Assembly (NCBI RefSeq): GCF_900101845.1
Contig: NZ_FNAM01000037.1
Location: forward strand, 3,292 to 61,954
DNA length: 58,663 nucleotides
Direction of reading: 5' to 3'
Source of the DNA: Sporomusa acidovorans
Lineage (GTDB): Bacteria > Bacillota > Negativicutes > Sporomusales > Sporomusaceae
Part shown: positions 35,855-44,387 of the stretch, piece by piece
Position numbering within the stretch: position 1 is the stretch's first letter
Layout of the letters: every line of letters begins with the position of its first letter
Made by a program: the position numbers and the translations under genes
The notes under the pieces: model-generated
What the model saw: the letters and a program-made list of their open reading frames with translations, nothing else
The model's database searches: none
Told to the model about the DNA's origin: nothing

Positions 35855-36790
35855 CTACCTTCTTCCACTCAGCAAAGTCTTGTCCGGATGAATAGGAAAG
35901 GAATGGGCTCCCCCTGGAGTAGTCAGATATACACCCAAAAAGATCCACAAGCCGCCCACAATTTCGCGCCACCCTAAATGCTCTCCCAGCAATAAAACAG
36001 CTAACAGCATTCCTACTACCGGCATGATATTAATGAAAATAGCCGTCTGGCTCGCACCTACTATCTTAACGCCCCTGTTCCACCAAATCATGGCTAAGAC
36101 ACCGCCGCCAAGAATCATGTAGAACATTGCCCCTATGCCGTTTGCCGTCAAATTCGTTGTGAGTTCAATGCCATCCCATAGCACGAGAATCCCCGTTAGT
36201 ATAGCACCAATCAGGCCGGCCCAGGCCGTGGTAAACATCGGCGAAAGTTCAGCCATAATCTTACGGCCTAAAAGCGTGTAGATTGCCCAACAGGCTTGGC
36301 TGCAAAAAAACAGAATGTCACCAAAATTAAAAGAAAGACTTGTGATAATCGCCAGCGAGCCGTGGGTCACTAAAAATAAAACACCAAAGAATGAGGTAAT
36401 GATGCCTATCCATTGTACTTCATTCATTTGCTCCTGATGAGCTAACGCAGCCATTACGGCCGTCATTGCCGGCGTGGTAGCAGAAACCAGCGTACAATTA
36501 ATAACGGTAGAATATTGCAGCCCGCTAAATTGAAGAACGTTATTAAGCGTAATACCGCTAACGCCCATTACGGCTAGAATAGGCAAATGCCTTGCGGAAG
36601 GAAAAATATTTCTGCCATGCGTGATATATAAGATAATCAACAGGATCATGCTAATGCCAACATAACGATAGAGGGTGATCAGCAGGGGAGACAGTTCTTG
36701 CAGAACCACTTTGACTACCACCGGCTGCGCACCCCATAAAATTGCCGCCAGACACAAAAAAATATAGATTTTATTTGAACTATTATCCAT
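35855..36790 (-). CDS. EamA-family (DMT) transporter
   Basis: 311 residues, ten helices in two repeats: FLCLAAILWGAQPVVVKVVL and FCSQACWAIYTLLGRKIMAEL mark their starts, GEHLGWREIVGGLWIFLGVYL the end. Inner-membrane metabolite transporter, substrate unknown. Start at ATG 36790 with AAAGGGA upstream; the frame extends 43 residues further without a ribosome site. The 233-base gap to 35622 contains a weak plus-strand frame that I do not accept as a gene. Confidence 0.85.
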   Translation of the reverse strand: MDNSSNKIYIFLCLAAILWGAQPVVVKVVLQELSPLLITLYRYVGISMILLIILYITHGRNIFPSARHLPILAVMGVSGITLNNVLQFSGLQYSTVINCTLVSATTPAMTAVMAALAHQEQMNEVQWIGIITSFFGVLFLVTHGSLAIITSLSFNFGDILFFCSQACWAIYTLLGRKIMAELSPMFTTAWAGLIGAILTGILVLWDGIELTTNLTANGIGAMFYMILGGGVLAMIWWNRGVKIVGASQTAIFINIMPVVGMLLAVLLLGEHLGWREIVGGLWIFLGVYLTTPGGAHSFPIHPDKTLLSGRR

Positions 36791-36966
36791 GATAAATCCC
36801 TTTTTAGACTTACTAAAATTTATATTATGCCTCTTCCCCAGTCCCAACAACTCAAACCAGGACTTTCTCCAGATAACACACCTTAAAAGGAAGGTGGGCA
36901 ATAATTGATTCATTATCATTCAATGCAGCAACCGCCTGTTTGGTGCAAACCTAATCATTGTCTATC

Positions 36967-37004
36967 GAAAGACCTCAGTCAAATTACTGACCAAGGTCTT
37001 TCCT
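36967..37004. terminator. Hairpin between EamA and aminotransferase genes
   Basis: GAAAGACCT and AGGTCTTTC with inner CAGTCA/TGAC pairing; CTTTTAT on the plus side. Confidence 0.6.
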
Positions 37005-37045
37005 TTTATCAAAGAAATGAGTCTATCTCATAGCAGATGAGCATT

Positions 37046-38242
37046 CTATGACTGTTGTTTGTTTAACAAGTTTGCAATTCGATTAAGGCCTTCGGTAATA
37101 TTTTTTAACGATGTGGCATAAGACAATCTTACATGTGTATCGATGCCAAAGCCTGACCCGGGTACCAACGCAACTTGAGCTTTTTCAAGTAAAACATCGG
37201 CGAAATCGTCAGATCCATAAATTTGTTTGCCCTCGATTGCCTTGCCGATTAACTTGGAAATATTCATAAGTACATAGAACGCCCCCTTGGGAGTAACACA
37301 AGACAATCCAGGTATGGCATTAATTCGCTTTACCATATAATCTCTGCGACTAATAAATTCGGCAACCATTGTATTTATCATGTCCTGATTGCCGCAAATG
37401 GCCGCTTCTGCCGCCTTTTGCGCTATTGAGTTGGGATTCGAAGTCGCATGGCTTTGTATGTTTGCCATAATTTTCGCAATTTCATTATTTGAGGCCGTAT
37501 AACCAATCCGCCAGCCGGTCATCGCATAGGTTTTGGAAACACCGTTCACCACAATGGTCTGTTCTTTGATTTTGTCATTCAGTGAGGCAATACTAACATG
37601 CTGATACCCATCATATATCAACTTCTCATATATTTCATCGGAAACAACAAACACTCCCCGTTCCACGGCTAAATCCGCAATTTCTGTAAGTTCTTCCTTA
37701 GAATAAACCATCCCTGTGGGATTGCTCGGGCTGTTGAGGATGATGGCTTTTGTTTTCTTGGTTAATGCTTGTTGTAACTGATCTACTGTAAACTTAAAGC
37801 CACTTTGTTCCGAAGTTTTTACAATTACGGGAACGCCACCGGCTATCTTTACCATTTCAGGATAGCTCACCCAGTACGGCGCCGGTATAATAACCTCATC
37901 ACCGGGGTTGCAGATTGCTTGAAAAGTATTAATCAGAGAATGCTTGGCCCCATTGCTTACAACAATCTGGGCTGGTGTATAGTCTAAGCCATTATCCTTT
38001 TTGAACTTTTTGCAAATAGCCTGCTTTAATTCCATGATTCCTGATGCAGGCGTATATTTTGTAAAACCAGCTTCAATAGCGGCGATTGCTGCCTTTTTAA
38101 TATGCTCCGGCGTATCAAAATCAGGTTCACCTGCACCAAAGCCAATCACATCAATTCCCTCAGCCTTCATTTTTTTGGCCTTCGCGTCTATAGCCAGTGT
38201 AGATGACGGACTAATTGATAACCCCATTTTTGATAACTCCAT
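37046..38242 (-). CDS. Aspartate-type aminotransferase (class I, AspB-like)
   Basis: 398 residues. Fold-type I features: GAGEPDFDTPEHI, VSNGAKHSLINTFQAI, LNSPSNPTGMVYSKEE, VVSDEIYEKL, the PLP lysine in NGVSKTYAMTGWRIGY and the substrate Arg in HVRLSYATS. The GFGAGEPDFDTP start places it in the subgroup Ib aspartate/prephenate aminotransferases. It moves amino groups between aspartate or similar and 2-oxoglutarate. ATG chosen eight bases after GAGGAG; a GTG three codons earlier is in the ribosome site. Confidence 0.93.
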   Translation of the reverse strand: MELSKMGLSISPSSTLAIDAKAKKMKAEGIDVIGFGAGEPDFDTPEHIKKAAIAAIEAGFTKYTPASGIMELKQAICKKFKKDNGLDYTPAQIVVSNGAKHSLINTFQAICNPGDEVIIPAPYWVSYPEMVKIAGGVPVIVKTSEQSGFKFTVDQLQQALTKKTKAIILNSPSNPTGMVYSKEELTEIADLAVERGVFVVSDEIYEKLIYDGYQHVSIASLNDKIKEQTIVVNGVSKTYAMTGWRIGYTASNNEIAKIMANIQSHATSNPNSIAQKAAEAAICGNQDMINTMVAEFISRRDYMVKRINAIPGLSCVTPKGAFYVLMNISKLIGKAIEGKQIYGSDDFADVLLEKAQVALVPGSGFGIDTHVRLSYATSLKNITEGLNRIANLLNKQQS

Positions 38243-38606
38243 TGATACCACTCCTCAAGTCTTGATATGCATAACCCAAACAACCCCGTACACAATATAC
38301 AGCCACTCTGGTCAATTCATGGCTCCATTATTTATTATACACATGTGTATACATTAACACTACCTCGTTTTTTACCAATATACAATAACTTCCACTGCTA
38401 AATTTTAAAAATTCACCTTGTCCTGATTCATCCTGATAAAAATATACAACGTGCTAAAGATTTGTGCAGGCGGGGGGTGCGTTGGCAAAAAGCGGAAGTC
38501 AAACGCCAGTGGCGGAGCGTTGTCAATGCACCTCCCGCCTGCGCCGGCAGTATTCTTTAATGTGGTATGAATTGATTTCACAGCATTTCATAAACTAATT
38601 TTCGAG
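38243..38606. other. Intergenic region dominated by a MITE-like repeat
   Basis: Contains the upstream region of the aminotransferase gene and the full-length repeat copy at 38442-38568. No other gene seen. Confidence 0.6.
38442..38568. repeat. MITE-like palindromic repeat, full-length copy
   Basis: About 127 bp. Starts ATATACAACGTGCTAAAGAT, ends TATTCTTTAATGTGGTAT; the outer 45 bases of each end are imperfect inverted repeats with a GC-rich block (GCAGGCGGGGGGTGCGTTG at left, CAATGCACCTCCCGCCTGCG at right). Related copies at 13506-13573, 52507-52608 and 54009-54122. No coding frame. Confidence 0.75.
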
Positions 38607-38615
38607 GTGGTCGTT

Positions 38616-38798
38616 ATGACATATAGAGCAAATGGCTCCTATCTAAGATTCCGTACCTATACAAAATCATACAGGAAACCGAGTTCTATTGGTAAATCCA
38701 TGGATGCCGCAATTACGGAAAGCCAAGCTAAAAAGCATCTGCGTGATGAACCTGCCGTTCGATCAAACCAAAACGTTTACGACAATTTATCAGAGTAA
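38616..38798 (+). CDS. 60-residue hypothetical protein
   Basis: ATG with GAGGTGG eight bases upstream; 60 residues, basic N-terminal half (TYRANGSYLRFRTYTKSYRK) and an acidic end. No membrane segment, no recognised motif. A ribosome site and a separate terminator region downstream support it, but coding is not certain. Confidence 0.5.
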   Translation: MTYRANGSYLRFRTYTKSYRKPSSIGKSMDAAITESQAKKHLRDEPAVRSNQNVYDNLSE

Positions 38799-38863
38799 CC
38801 GCATATCCCATTGGTACAATTCTTTTTACTGCCCAGGCTGTAAAAGTTCCGCTCTCTGCATAG

Positions 38864-38996
38864 AATAAAAAGGATAGGTAATCTATCTAAAGCCGTTCAA
38901 GGAGACAGCTGCCGTGAAAATAACATGAGCCGTTAGTTGCTTGATAGGGTTGCCTATCATTGGAATAGCCGGAGAGTTTTTACTCTCCGGCTATTT
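38864..38996 (+). other. Inverted-repeat-rich segment ending in a terminator
   Basis: Contains hairpins GATAG-GTAAT-CTATC (about 38875-38889) and GATAGG-GTTG-CCTATC (about 38943-38958) and a perfect terminator stem AATAGCCGGAGAGT / ACTCTCCGGCTATT (38964-38995). The order of stems could be a structured 3' end or a small RNA; it matches no riboswitch I know. Confidence 0.4.
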
Positions 38997-39001
38997 GCCC
39001 G

Positions 39002-39580
39002 TTAAAAACCCATTGCCTGCTTTACTATTTCCATTTGTTCTGGGGAAGTAAGCCTCTCCAGGAGTGTAAATGCAACCCCCGGTGCAGTTTGCGGGCAATA
39101 GGAAGTAATAATGTTCTTATCAATGACAATCGGTTCATTTACAACGTCAACGCCAAACGCCTTCAGTTGTTGTTGACGATAGGCATTATTCAAATGGTAG
39201 GTTGTGGCCTTTCGTCCTGCTAACACTCCGCTTTTACCCACAGGCAATGCGGCAACGCAAACCGTGGCAATCCATTTGCCTTGTGTGTCAAATTTACGGA
39301 CAAGGTCCAAAAACTGTTCATCATAAGCTTCCTCATAAAATCCGAATTCTTCAAAACCGCCGGGAATTGCCAGCGCATCATACTCATCAACCCGAATCTG
39401 ATCAATTGTTGTATCGACCAAAACCGGGATATGGAAAGTACTCACTACCCGTTTTTGAAAGCCACAAGTAACGATTGATACATCATAGTGATAATCATTT
39501 CTTGCCCACCCCATGACATCAACAAAAGCACTACATTCCATGGTTTCAAACCCTTTAAGCATAAATAGTAATATTTTCAT
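39002..39580 (-). CDS. DJ-1/PfpI-family protein
   Basis: 192 residues. DJ-1 features: MLKGFETMECSAFVDVM with the conserved Glu near residue 12-15, LAIPGGFEEFGFYEE, and the nucleophile-elbow Cys in IATVCVAALPVGKSG. Family members are glyoxalase-like, chaperone-like or redox sensors; the specific role cannot be told. Single gene sharing the terminator at 38964-38995. Confidence 0.88.
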   Translation of the reverse strand: MKILLFMLKGFETMECSAFVDVMGWARNDYHYDVSIVTCGFQKRVVSTFHIPVLVDTTIDQIRVDEYDALAIPGGFEEFGFYEEAYDEQFLDLVRKFDTQGKWIATVCVAALPVGKSGVLAGRKATTYHLNNAYRQQQLKAFGVDVVNEPIVIDKNIITSYCPQTAPGVAFTLLERLTSPEQMEIVKQAMGF

Positions 39581-39643
39581 TTTCTCCTCCGTTCTATGGC
39601 TTGAGCCGCCATATATTGATCACTATTTGTTACACCTTAAGAA

Positions 39644-39686
39644 ATAAACTCCTGCTAATTTCTTAAAAATACCGGCAGGAGTTTAT
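39644..39686. terminator. Hairpin at the end of the MarR-controlled operon
   Basis: ATAAACTCCTGC and GCAGGAGTTTAT, 12-bp perfect arms with a 19-base loop; lies 44 bases past the MFS stop. Confidence 0.55.
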
Positions 39687-39729
39687 CTATATACAACGTT
39701 CCAAGGATTTTATATATACTATAGGTTCT

Positions 39730-40941
39730 CTATAAAGCGCCTTGCTTGTTTGCTAAATAATCGGGTTTGAAGAGTCGGCCAGGCAGGAAAAAGGCAAGCG
39801 CGGCAGCGGCAACAGGAATCACAGAAATAATAGTAAATACACTCGGAACCCCAAAATGATCGGCAACATATCCCAGAAGCGTGACGGCCAGGCCGCCCAA
39901 ACCTATACTAAAGCCAATAGTCAGGCTTGCCGCCAGGGCTTCATAACCGGGCATCATTTCCTGAGCCAAAACCGTTGTGGACGAGAACGATGCGATGTAA
40001 ACAAAGCCGATTGTCAATACGAGCGGCAACGTCCAGTAGCCGGTAACATGAGGCAAAACGAGCAACATGGGTAGTGTCAATAACATGGAACCGAGAATGA
40101 TCGTTTTCCGGCCGAACTTATCACCAAGCACGCCGCCAACATAGGTTCCCGCTACCCCGCTTAACAGATAACCTGAGACGAGATAACTGGCATAGGCGTG
40201 ACTGCCTCCGAGATAATCCGCAAAGTAAAGAGGAATATAGGTCGTTAACCCGGCAGCGATACTGCTGCGAAAGAAAATATAAAAAAGCAGCAAACTGACC
40301 ATAGCCAAGGGTATTGGGGTAGTCGCCCCGCTCTTTTTGACTTTCGGAGTTTCCTGCGGCAAAGTCTGGGGTGACAGTGCGGACAGGTTTAACCACAACA
40401 AAGCCGCCAGCAACAAAGCCGGAAGGCAAAAATACAGGGTATTGTTTATTGATCCGGGTAAAGTCAACAGTGTCATCATAAAAACCGAACCACAAGCCTG
40501 GCCTAAGTTGCCGCCGACGGAAAATACAGCCATACTTTGGCCCCGGCTATTAGCTTGCGTGGTATTGTGAATCATTTTTGCGCCCTGGGGGTGAAAAGCG
40601 GCAATCCCTAGGCCGGTAATAATCACAATAGCCAGCAAACCTATATAGGATGGAGCTAAGCCGGTTACAGCCATTCCCACGCCGGAGAGCAGAACCCCGG
40701 CAGGAACCAGCCAGGGAAGCGGAAAACGGTCGGTTATATAACCGAATACAGGCTGGATCACGGAGGAAGTCACATTCTGAGCCAATACAATTAAGCCAAC
40801 TTGTGAATAGGAAAGAGCAAATGCGCTTTTTAAAAACGGCAAAAGAATCGGCAAAGCGCCCTGGCTTAAATCAGTAATGGCGTGACTAAGCGCAACTAAA
40901 ACCAAGGATTTTGACAGGATTGTCTTTTTTTGTGTATTCAT
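39730..40941 (-). CDS. MFS exporter of the fosmidomycin-resistance (Fsr) type
   Basis: 403 residues, 12 helices. The N-terminal SHAITDLSQGALPILLPFLK is the signature of Fsr-like MFS proteins, with GLGIAAFHPQGAKM in helix 4-5 and GVLGDKFGRKTIILG as the mid-protein motif A. Such proteins pump small anionic compounds out. It is the last gene of an operon with an aminotransferase and a D-2-hydroxyacid dehydrogenase (46-base gap to the latter), so its cargo may be the 2-hydroxy acid made by them (inference). Confidence 0.9.
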   Translation of the reverse strand: MNTQKKTILSKSLVLVALSHAITDLSQGALPILLPFLKSAFALSYSQVGLIVLAQNVTSSVIQPVFGYITDRFPLPWLVPAGVLLSGVGMAVTGLAPSYIGLLAIVIITGLGIAAFHPQGAKMIHNTTQANSRGQSMAVFSVGGNLGQACGSVFMMTLLTLPGSINNTLYFCLPALLLAALLWLNLSALSPQTLPQETPKVKKSGATTPIPLAMVSLLLFYIFFRSSIAAGLTTYIPLYFADYLGGSHAYASYLVSGYLLSGVAGTYVGGVLGDKFGRKTIILGSMLLTLPMLLVLPHVTGYWTLPLVLTIGFVYIASFSSTTVLAQEMMPGYEALAASLTIGFSIGLGGLAVTLLGYVADHFGVPSVFTIISVIPVAAAALAFFLPGRLFKPDYLANKQGAL

Positions 40942-40987
40942 AGATTTCCTTTCAAGAATTAACTCGCGTAAAACCTTCTCTGTGATT

Positions 40988-41929
40988 TTACCCCGCAGTT
41001 AATACACTACGAATTTTTTGAAATGAGGCCCGTAAAATAGCGATCACAGTGTCAACCGTGCCGCTGCCCACATGCGGGGTCGCCACCACATTGTCAAGCG
41101 TTAATAACGGATTATCGGCATTAACGGGTTCGGTAGCCCAAACATCAATTGCCGCACCAAGAATTTTGCCATTCGCCAAAATTTCATAAAGATCCTGTTC
41201 ATTTACTACATTTCCCCTGCTGACATTAATAAAGACTGCATTCTTTTTCATGAGCTTCAGCTTTTCGGCGTTAATCCAATTACGGGTTGTGGGACTAAGC
41301 GGTACATGGATACTGACAATATCCGCTTCTGTCAGCAATTCCTCCAATGTCAGGTAGGTAACCCCATAACGGGCTTCTACTTCGGCGGAAGCCCGCGTCC
41401 GGCTATAATAGTAAAGCGTTGCGCCAAAAGCCTTCGATAGCTCGGCTACCCGCTTGCCGATATCGCCAAAACCAATGATGCCATACTTTTTACCCTTGAT
41501 TTCATAGGAACAATTGCGGTATTTCCACATCGACCAGACACCGTTTCTAGTATCCTTATCCAACTGTCTGATTTTGCGGTAAACCTCGAGAATAAGGCCC
41601 ATCGTCAACTCAGCCACCCCGTTGGCATTGCCCCCCGGAACATTGCCGACAACAATGCCGCGTTTGGCAGCAGCAGTTAAGTCGATATTATCTGTGCCCA
41701 CTCCCATTTTCTGAACGATTTTGAGTTTGGGCGCACGCTGCATAAAGGCATCATCTACCCGATACGTTGCCGTAAGCAAAGACTCTGCCTGAGCAAGATT
41801 CACCTCGCGTTCGTCTTCCGGTATTTCGTCCCAAAAAAGTAAATCCATATCTTCCGGAACCTCCGAACGAAATAAAGTCTTCATCTCCGGAGTTATCTTA
41901 TCAAGAAAAATACAATTCATTAGCTTCAC
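40988..41929 (-). CDS. D-2-hydroxyacid dehydrogenase
   Basis: 313 residues. NAD-binding signature YGIIGFGDIGKRVAELSKAFG at about 148-168; catalytic set: Arg in NVSRGNVV, Glu in IDVWATEPVN and His in ATPHVGSGT. LPLSPTTR-type block is HVPLSPTTRNWI. Enzymes of this group interconvert 2-oxo acids and D-2-hydroxy acids with NAD(P)H. Middle gene of the MarR-controlled operon; the upstream aminotransferase could supply the oxo acid. Confidence 0.92.
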   Translation of the reverse strand: MKLMNCIFLDKITPEMKTLFRSEVPEDMDLLFWDEIPEDEREVNLAQAESLLTATYRVDDAFMQRAPKLKIVQKMGVGTDNIDLTAAAKRGIVVGNVPGGNANGVAELTMGLILEVYRKIRQLDKDTRNGVWSMWKYRNCSYEIKGKKYGIIGFGDIGKRVAELSKAFGATLYYYSRTRASAEVEARYGVTYLTLEELLTEADIVSIHVPLSPTTRNWINAEKLKLMKKNAVFINVSRGNVVNEQDLYEILANGKILGAAIDVWATEPVNADNPLLTLDNVVATPHVGSGTVDTVIAILRASFQKIRSVLTAG

Positions 41930-42025
41930 TCCTGCTGCTTAGTATTGGGAAGAGCAAAACGATACGATTATAATACGCCATTCCATTCCGGCTTTCCTTT
42001 AAAAATTATTTTTGACTGAGATGTA

Positions 42026-43264
42026 TTAAAAAATAAGGCCAACTGCAGCTAAACGCCGCATTATTTCGGCGATAATTTTTTCTTCCTCCACTTCATTTTC
42101 TGCTTCAAAGGTTACCGAAAGCCTGATATAAGCTCCTGCTTCATCCCAAGGAACAGTCGAAATTAACGTTTCCTTAAGAAGAAAATCCGCAAATTCTTCG
42201 GCTGTTGAAAATAATTTGCCAGACTTAGTCCCCCGGGGTATCTGAACATACAAATAAAAAGACGCTTTTGGTTTCGTAACTGTAAAACCAATGTGTTTCA
42301 GGGCGTTAACGAGTAAAGTATGGCGTCGGGAATATTTCAAAGCTGTTTTTTGTGTTATTTCCGGGTGCTGCAAACAGTAAATACCGGCCTTTTGAATAGG
42401 GGCAAACTGACCGGAATCATGGTCGTCTTTTACCGCGGCAAATCCCTTCACAACTAATTCATTACCACAGACAAACGCCAGCCGCCAACCTGTCATATTG
42501 AACGCCTTGGACAGGGAGTGAACCTCGATTCCAACGTCTTTAGCCCCCTCGACCGACAAAAAACTGAGGGGACGCTGTCCGTCAAAAGTGAGTGCGGCAT
42601 AAGCGGCATCTGAGACAACAATAATCCCGTTTTCCTTGGCGAAACAGACGACTTCCTCAAAAAACTCTTTAGTTGCTGTCGCTCCGGTCGGATTATTAGG
42701 ATAATTAAGATATAATAACTTGGCTCGCCGGCGCTGCTCGGCAGTCAATACATCCAGCTTGGGCAAATAATTATTTTCAGCCAATAGTGGCAACGCAACG
42801 ACTTCTCCGCCTAGTGCCTTGGTCGCAGTCCCTAAAATCGGATAACCGGGAACTGTTATAAGCGTAATATCTCCCGGATTTATAAAAACTAACGGCAGAA
42901 GTGCCAAAATGGATTTTGAACCAATTCCATGATTTACTTCATTGACCGGATCAAGGCCATAAACCTGATACACCTCCTTCATATACTGAACAGCGGCGTC
43001 TTTAAATTCCTGAATCCCGTTGTCGGTATATCCCCTGTTTTCCCTTCGCTTGGCTTGCTCATATAAAATTTCAATAACTTCTTTTTCTGCCATCCAGTCT
43101 GGTTCCCCTACTCCCAGGTCAATCAGGTCGATAGCAGGCTGACGTTTACGCGCTTCTCTTTTTGCTCTCTTGATTTTTTCAAATTTATAGAGTATAACAT
43201 CATTGCCAAAGTGCTTGCCCCCTATCCGGTCTGCAAACAACTGCTGAATAAAACTTGCCTTCAT
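42026..43264 (-). CDS. Class I aminotransferase, LL-diaminopimelate aminotransferase-like
   Basis: 412 residues. DLIDLGVGEPDW, HGIGSKSILALLPLVFINPGD, LNYPNNPTGATATKEF, VVSDAAYAAL, PLP lysine in HSLSKAFNMTGWRLAF, and C-terminal Arg in AYIRLSVTFE. The N-terminus with GGKHFG resembles DapL (LL-diaminopimelate aminotransferase), but the operon context (dehydrogenase and exporter) points to another amino donor or product. Strong ribosome site GGGAGG. A 23-bp palindrome lies in its promoter, identical in core to one upstream of the MarR gene. Confidence 0.88.
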   Translation of the reverse strand: MKASFIQQLFADRIGGKHFGNDVILYKFEKIKRAKREARKRQPAIDLIDLGVGEPDWMAEKEVIEILYEQAKRRENRGYTDNGIQEFKDAAVQYMKEVYQVYGLDPVNEVNHGIGSKSILALLPLVFINPGDITLITVPGYPILGTATKALGGEVVALPLLAENNYLPKLDVLTAEQRRRAKLLYLNYPNNPTGATATKEFFEEVVCFAKENGIIVVSDAAYAALTFDGQRPLSFLSVEGAKDVGIEVHSLSKAFNMTGWRLAFVCGNELVVKGFAAVKDDHDSGQFAPIQKAGIYCLQHPEITQKTALKYSRRHTLLVNALKHIGFTVTKPKASFYLYVQIPRGTKSGKLFSTAEEFADFLLKETLISTVPWDEAGAYIRLSVTFEAENEVEEEKIIAEIMRRLAAVGLIF

Positions 43265-43330
43265 TGTATCGCCTCCCTTGAATTAGCCGGAAAAACAAAC
43301 TGCCTGCTTCACCGGCTGTTTCACTGATAA

Positions 43331-43353
43331 AATATTTGTATTATACAAATATT
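43331..43353. promoter_or_regulatory. Operator palindrome upstream of the aminotransferase operon
   Basis: AATATTTGTAT-T-ATACAAATATT, perfect 11-bp arms; the minus strand reads TATAAT inside it, so it would cover a -10 element. Core ATTTGTAT-N-ATACAAAT is shared with 43859-43875. Confidence 0.75.
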
Positions 43354-43384
43354 AATCATCCAGCATCCTACTTTCTTGCGCATT

Positions 43385-43837
43385 TTACCTGGCCTTTTCT
43401 AAGGCCGTTACTAACAGTTCTACTCCTCTCATCACTTCACGAACATGGCCGCGCGGCAGATTGGAGATAACTTCTTTATAATAATCTTCAATGCTGTTTT
43501 GTAGTTGCCGGGCCACCGTTTTACCTTTTTCCGTTAGAGTAGCCTCAACAATCCTTTTATCATAAACCGATCGGTTTTTCAGAATTAGCCCGTCCCGGAC
43601 TAATTTGCTCATAATTCTGGTGATCGTACTAATGTCCAGACGCATCTTCTCGCTAATTTCATTGATCGCCAATGCCTGATATTTATAGATTTCCAATAGT
43701 ATATAGCATTGTGAATAGGTAAAACCATGGATTCTAATTTGTTCTTTTTCCAGAACCTGAAAAGTACGTACGGCTTTTTGCAGCAGCTTACCAATATCCT
43801 CAATACATTGCTGATATTTATCTACTTCGCCCGTTAT
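43385..43837 (-). CDS. MarR-family regulator with a probable non-standard start
   Basis: About 150 residues. From 43837 the frame reads TGEVDKYQQCIEDIGKLLQK and continues without a break into the MarR winged helix (INEISEKMRLDISTITRIMSKLVRDGL, wing RSVYDKRIVEATLTEKG). There is no ATG, GTG or TTG in the N-terminal helix region; the codon nine bases after GAGGAG is ATA. The first standard start is a TTG at 43696, which would delete the dimerisation helix. So either ATA is used or the start codon has mutated. It most likely controls itself and the operon at 39730-43264. Confidence 0.75.
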   Translation of the reverse strand: MTGEVDKYQQCIEDIGKLLQKAVRTFQVLEKEQIRIHGFTYSQCYILLEIYKYQALAINEISEKMRLDISTITRIMSKLVRDGLILKNRSVYDKRIVEATLTEKGKTVARQLQNSIEDYYKEVISNLPRGHVREVMRGVELLVTALEKAR

Positions 43838-43858
43838 CTTAACTCACTCCTCTACTTA

Positions 43859-43875
43859 ATTTGTATCATACAAAT
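43859..43875. promoter_or_regulatory. Operator palindrome upstream of the MarR gene
   Basis: ATTTGTAT-C-ATACAAAT, perfect 8-bp arms, 22 bases before the presumed MarR start; TTGACA (minus strand, about 43892) lies upstream, so the site covers the -10 region. Confidence 0.75.
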
Positions 43876-43999
43876 ATTATTTTGTCAATTCTCTCCATCA
43901 GCTTATAAGACTCTCCTTACCGGCCGTACTTCTATTCGTTCACTACTTTATCGAAAAAATCATATGTTATACAAAATATACTGTGAGGATTGATACCGA

Positions 44000-44323
44000 A
44001 TGAGTATTGCCAACCTCTTTGAAAATCCTCCTCTGACCAGTTTGGCCGTTGCCATTCTCGGAACGCTTGCAACACAAGGATTACGCGTCGCCGATATGCT
44101 CGTAATTGGCAGAGTTATCATCTATTTGGGCGAAGCCATCGTCACAGTGGCAACCCTGCAATCAGCCCTTGAAACTGCGGAAGCAAACAAAAATGATCAA
44201 AAAACGGCCGACAATCCTGATATGCAGCTAACCATGGACGATATCCTGGAACTTATTAAACAGCTGCAACGGCAAAATCAGCAGTTGCAAGAACAAATAT
44301 GGGACTTACAAAATTGCCGTTAA
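44000..44323 (+). CDS. Small protein with a membrane helix and a C-terminal coiled coil
   Basis: 107 residues from ATG with GAGGA upstream. Residues about 12-32 and 35-58 are hydrophobic; from about 75 the sequence is a glutamine-rich coiled coil (LIKQLQRQNQQLQEQIWDLQN). I do not recognise the family. Divergent from the MarR gene; a hairpin (44340-44359) with A/T runs ends it. Confidence 0.6.
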   Translation: MSIANLFENPPLTSLAVAILGTLATQGLRVADMLVIGRVIIYLGEAIVTVATLQSALETAEANKNDQKTADNPDMQLTMDDILELIKQLQRQNQQLQEQIWDLQNCR

Positions 44324-44339
44324 TTCGCCAAACAAAAAA

Positions 44340-44370
44340 AGCCACTGCGTTTAGCGGCTAAAAAATTTTT
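44340..44370 (+). terminator. Terminator of the coiled-coil gene
   Basis: AGCCACT / AGCGGCT with a 6-base loop, one mismatch, followed by AAAAAATTTTT. Confidence 0.6.
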
Positions 44371-44387
44371 AGTAAGTAAAGAGCCCG

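Noticed and set aside
35702..35977. Plus-strand frame of 91 codons between deacetylase and EamA genes
   Set aside because: No ribosome site, overlaps the EamA gene by 120 bases, no recognisable motif. It could be a gene remnant but cannot be supported.
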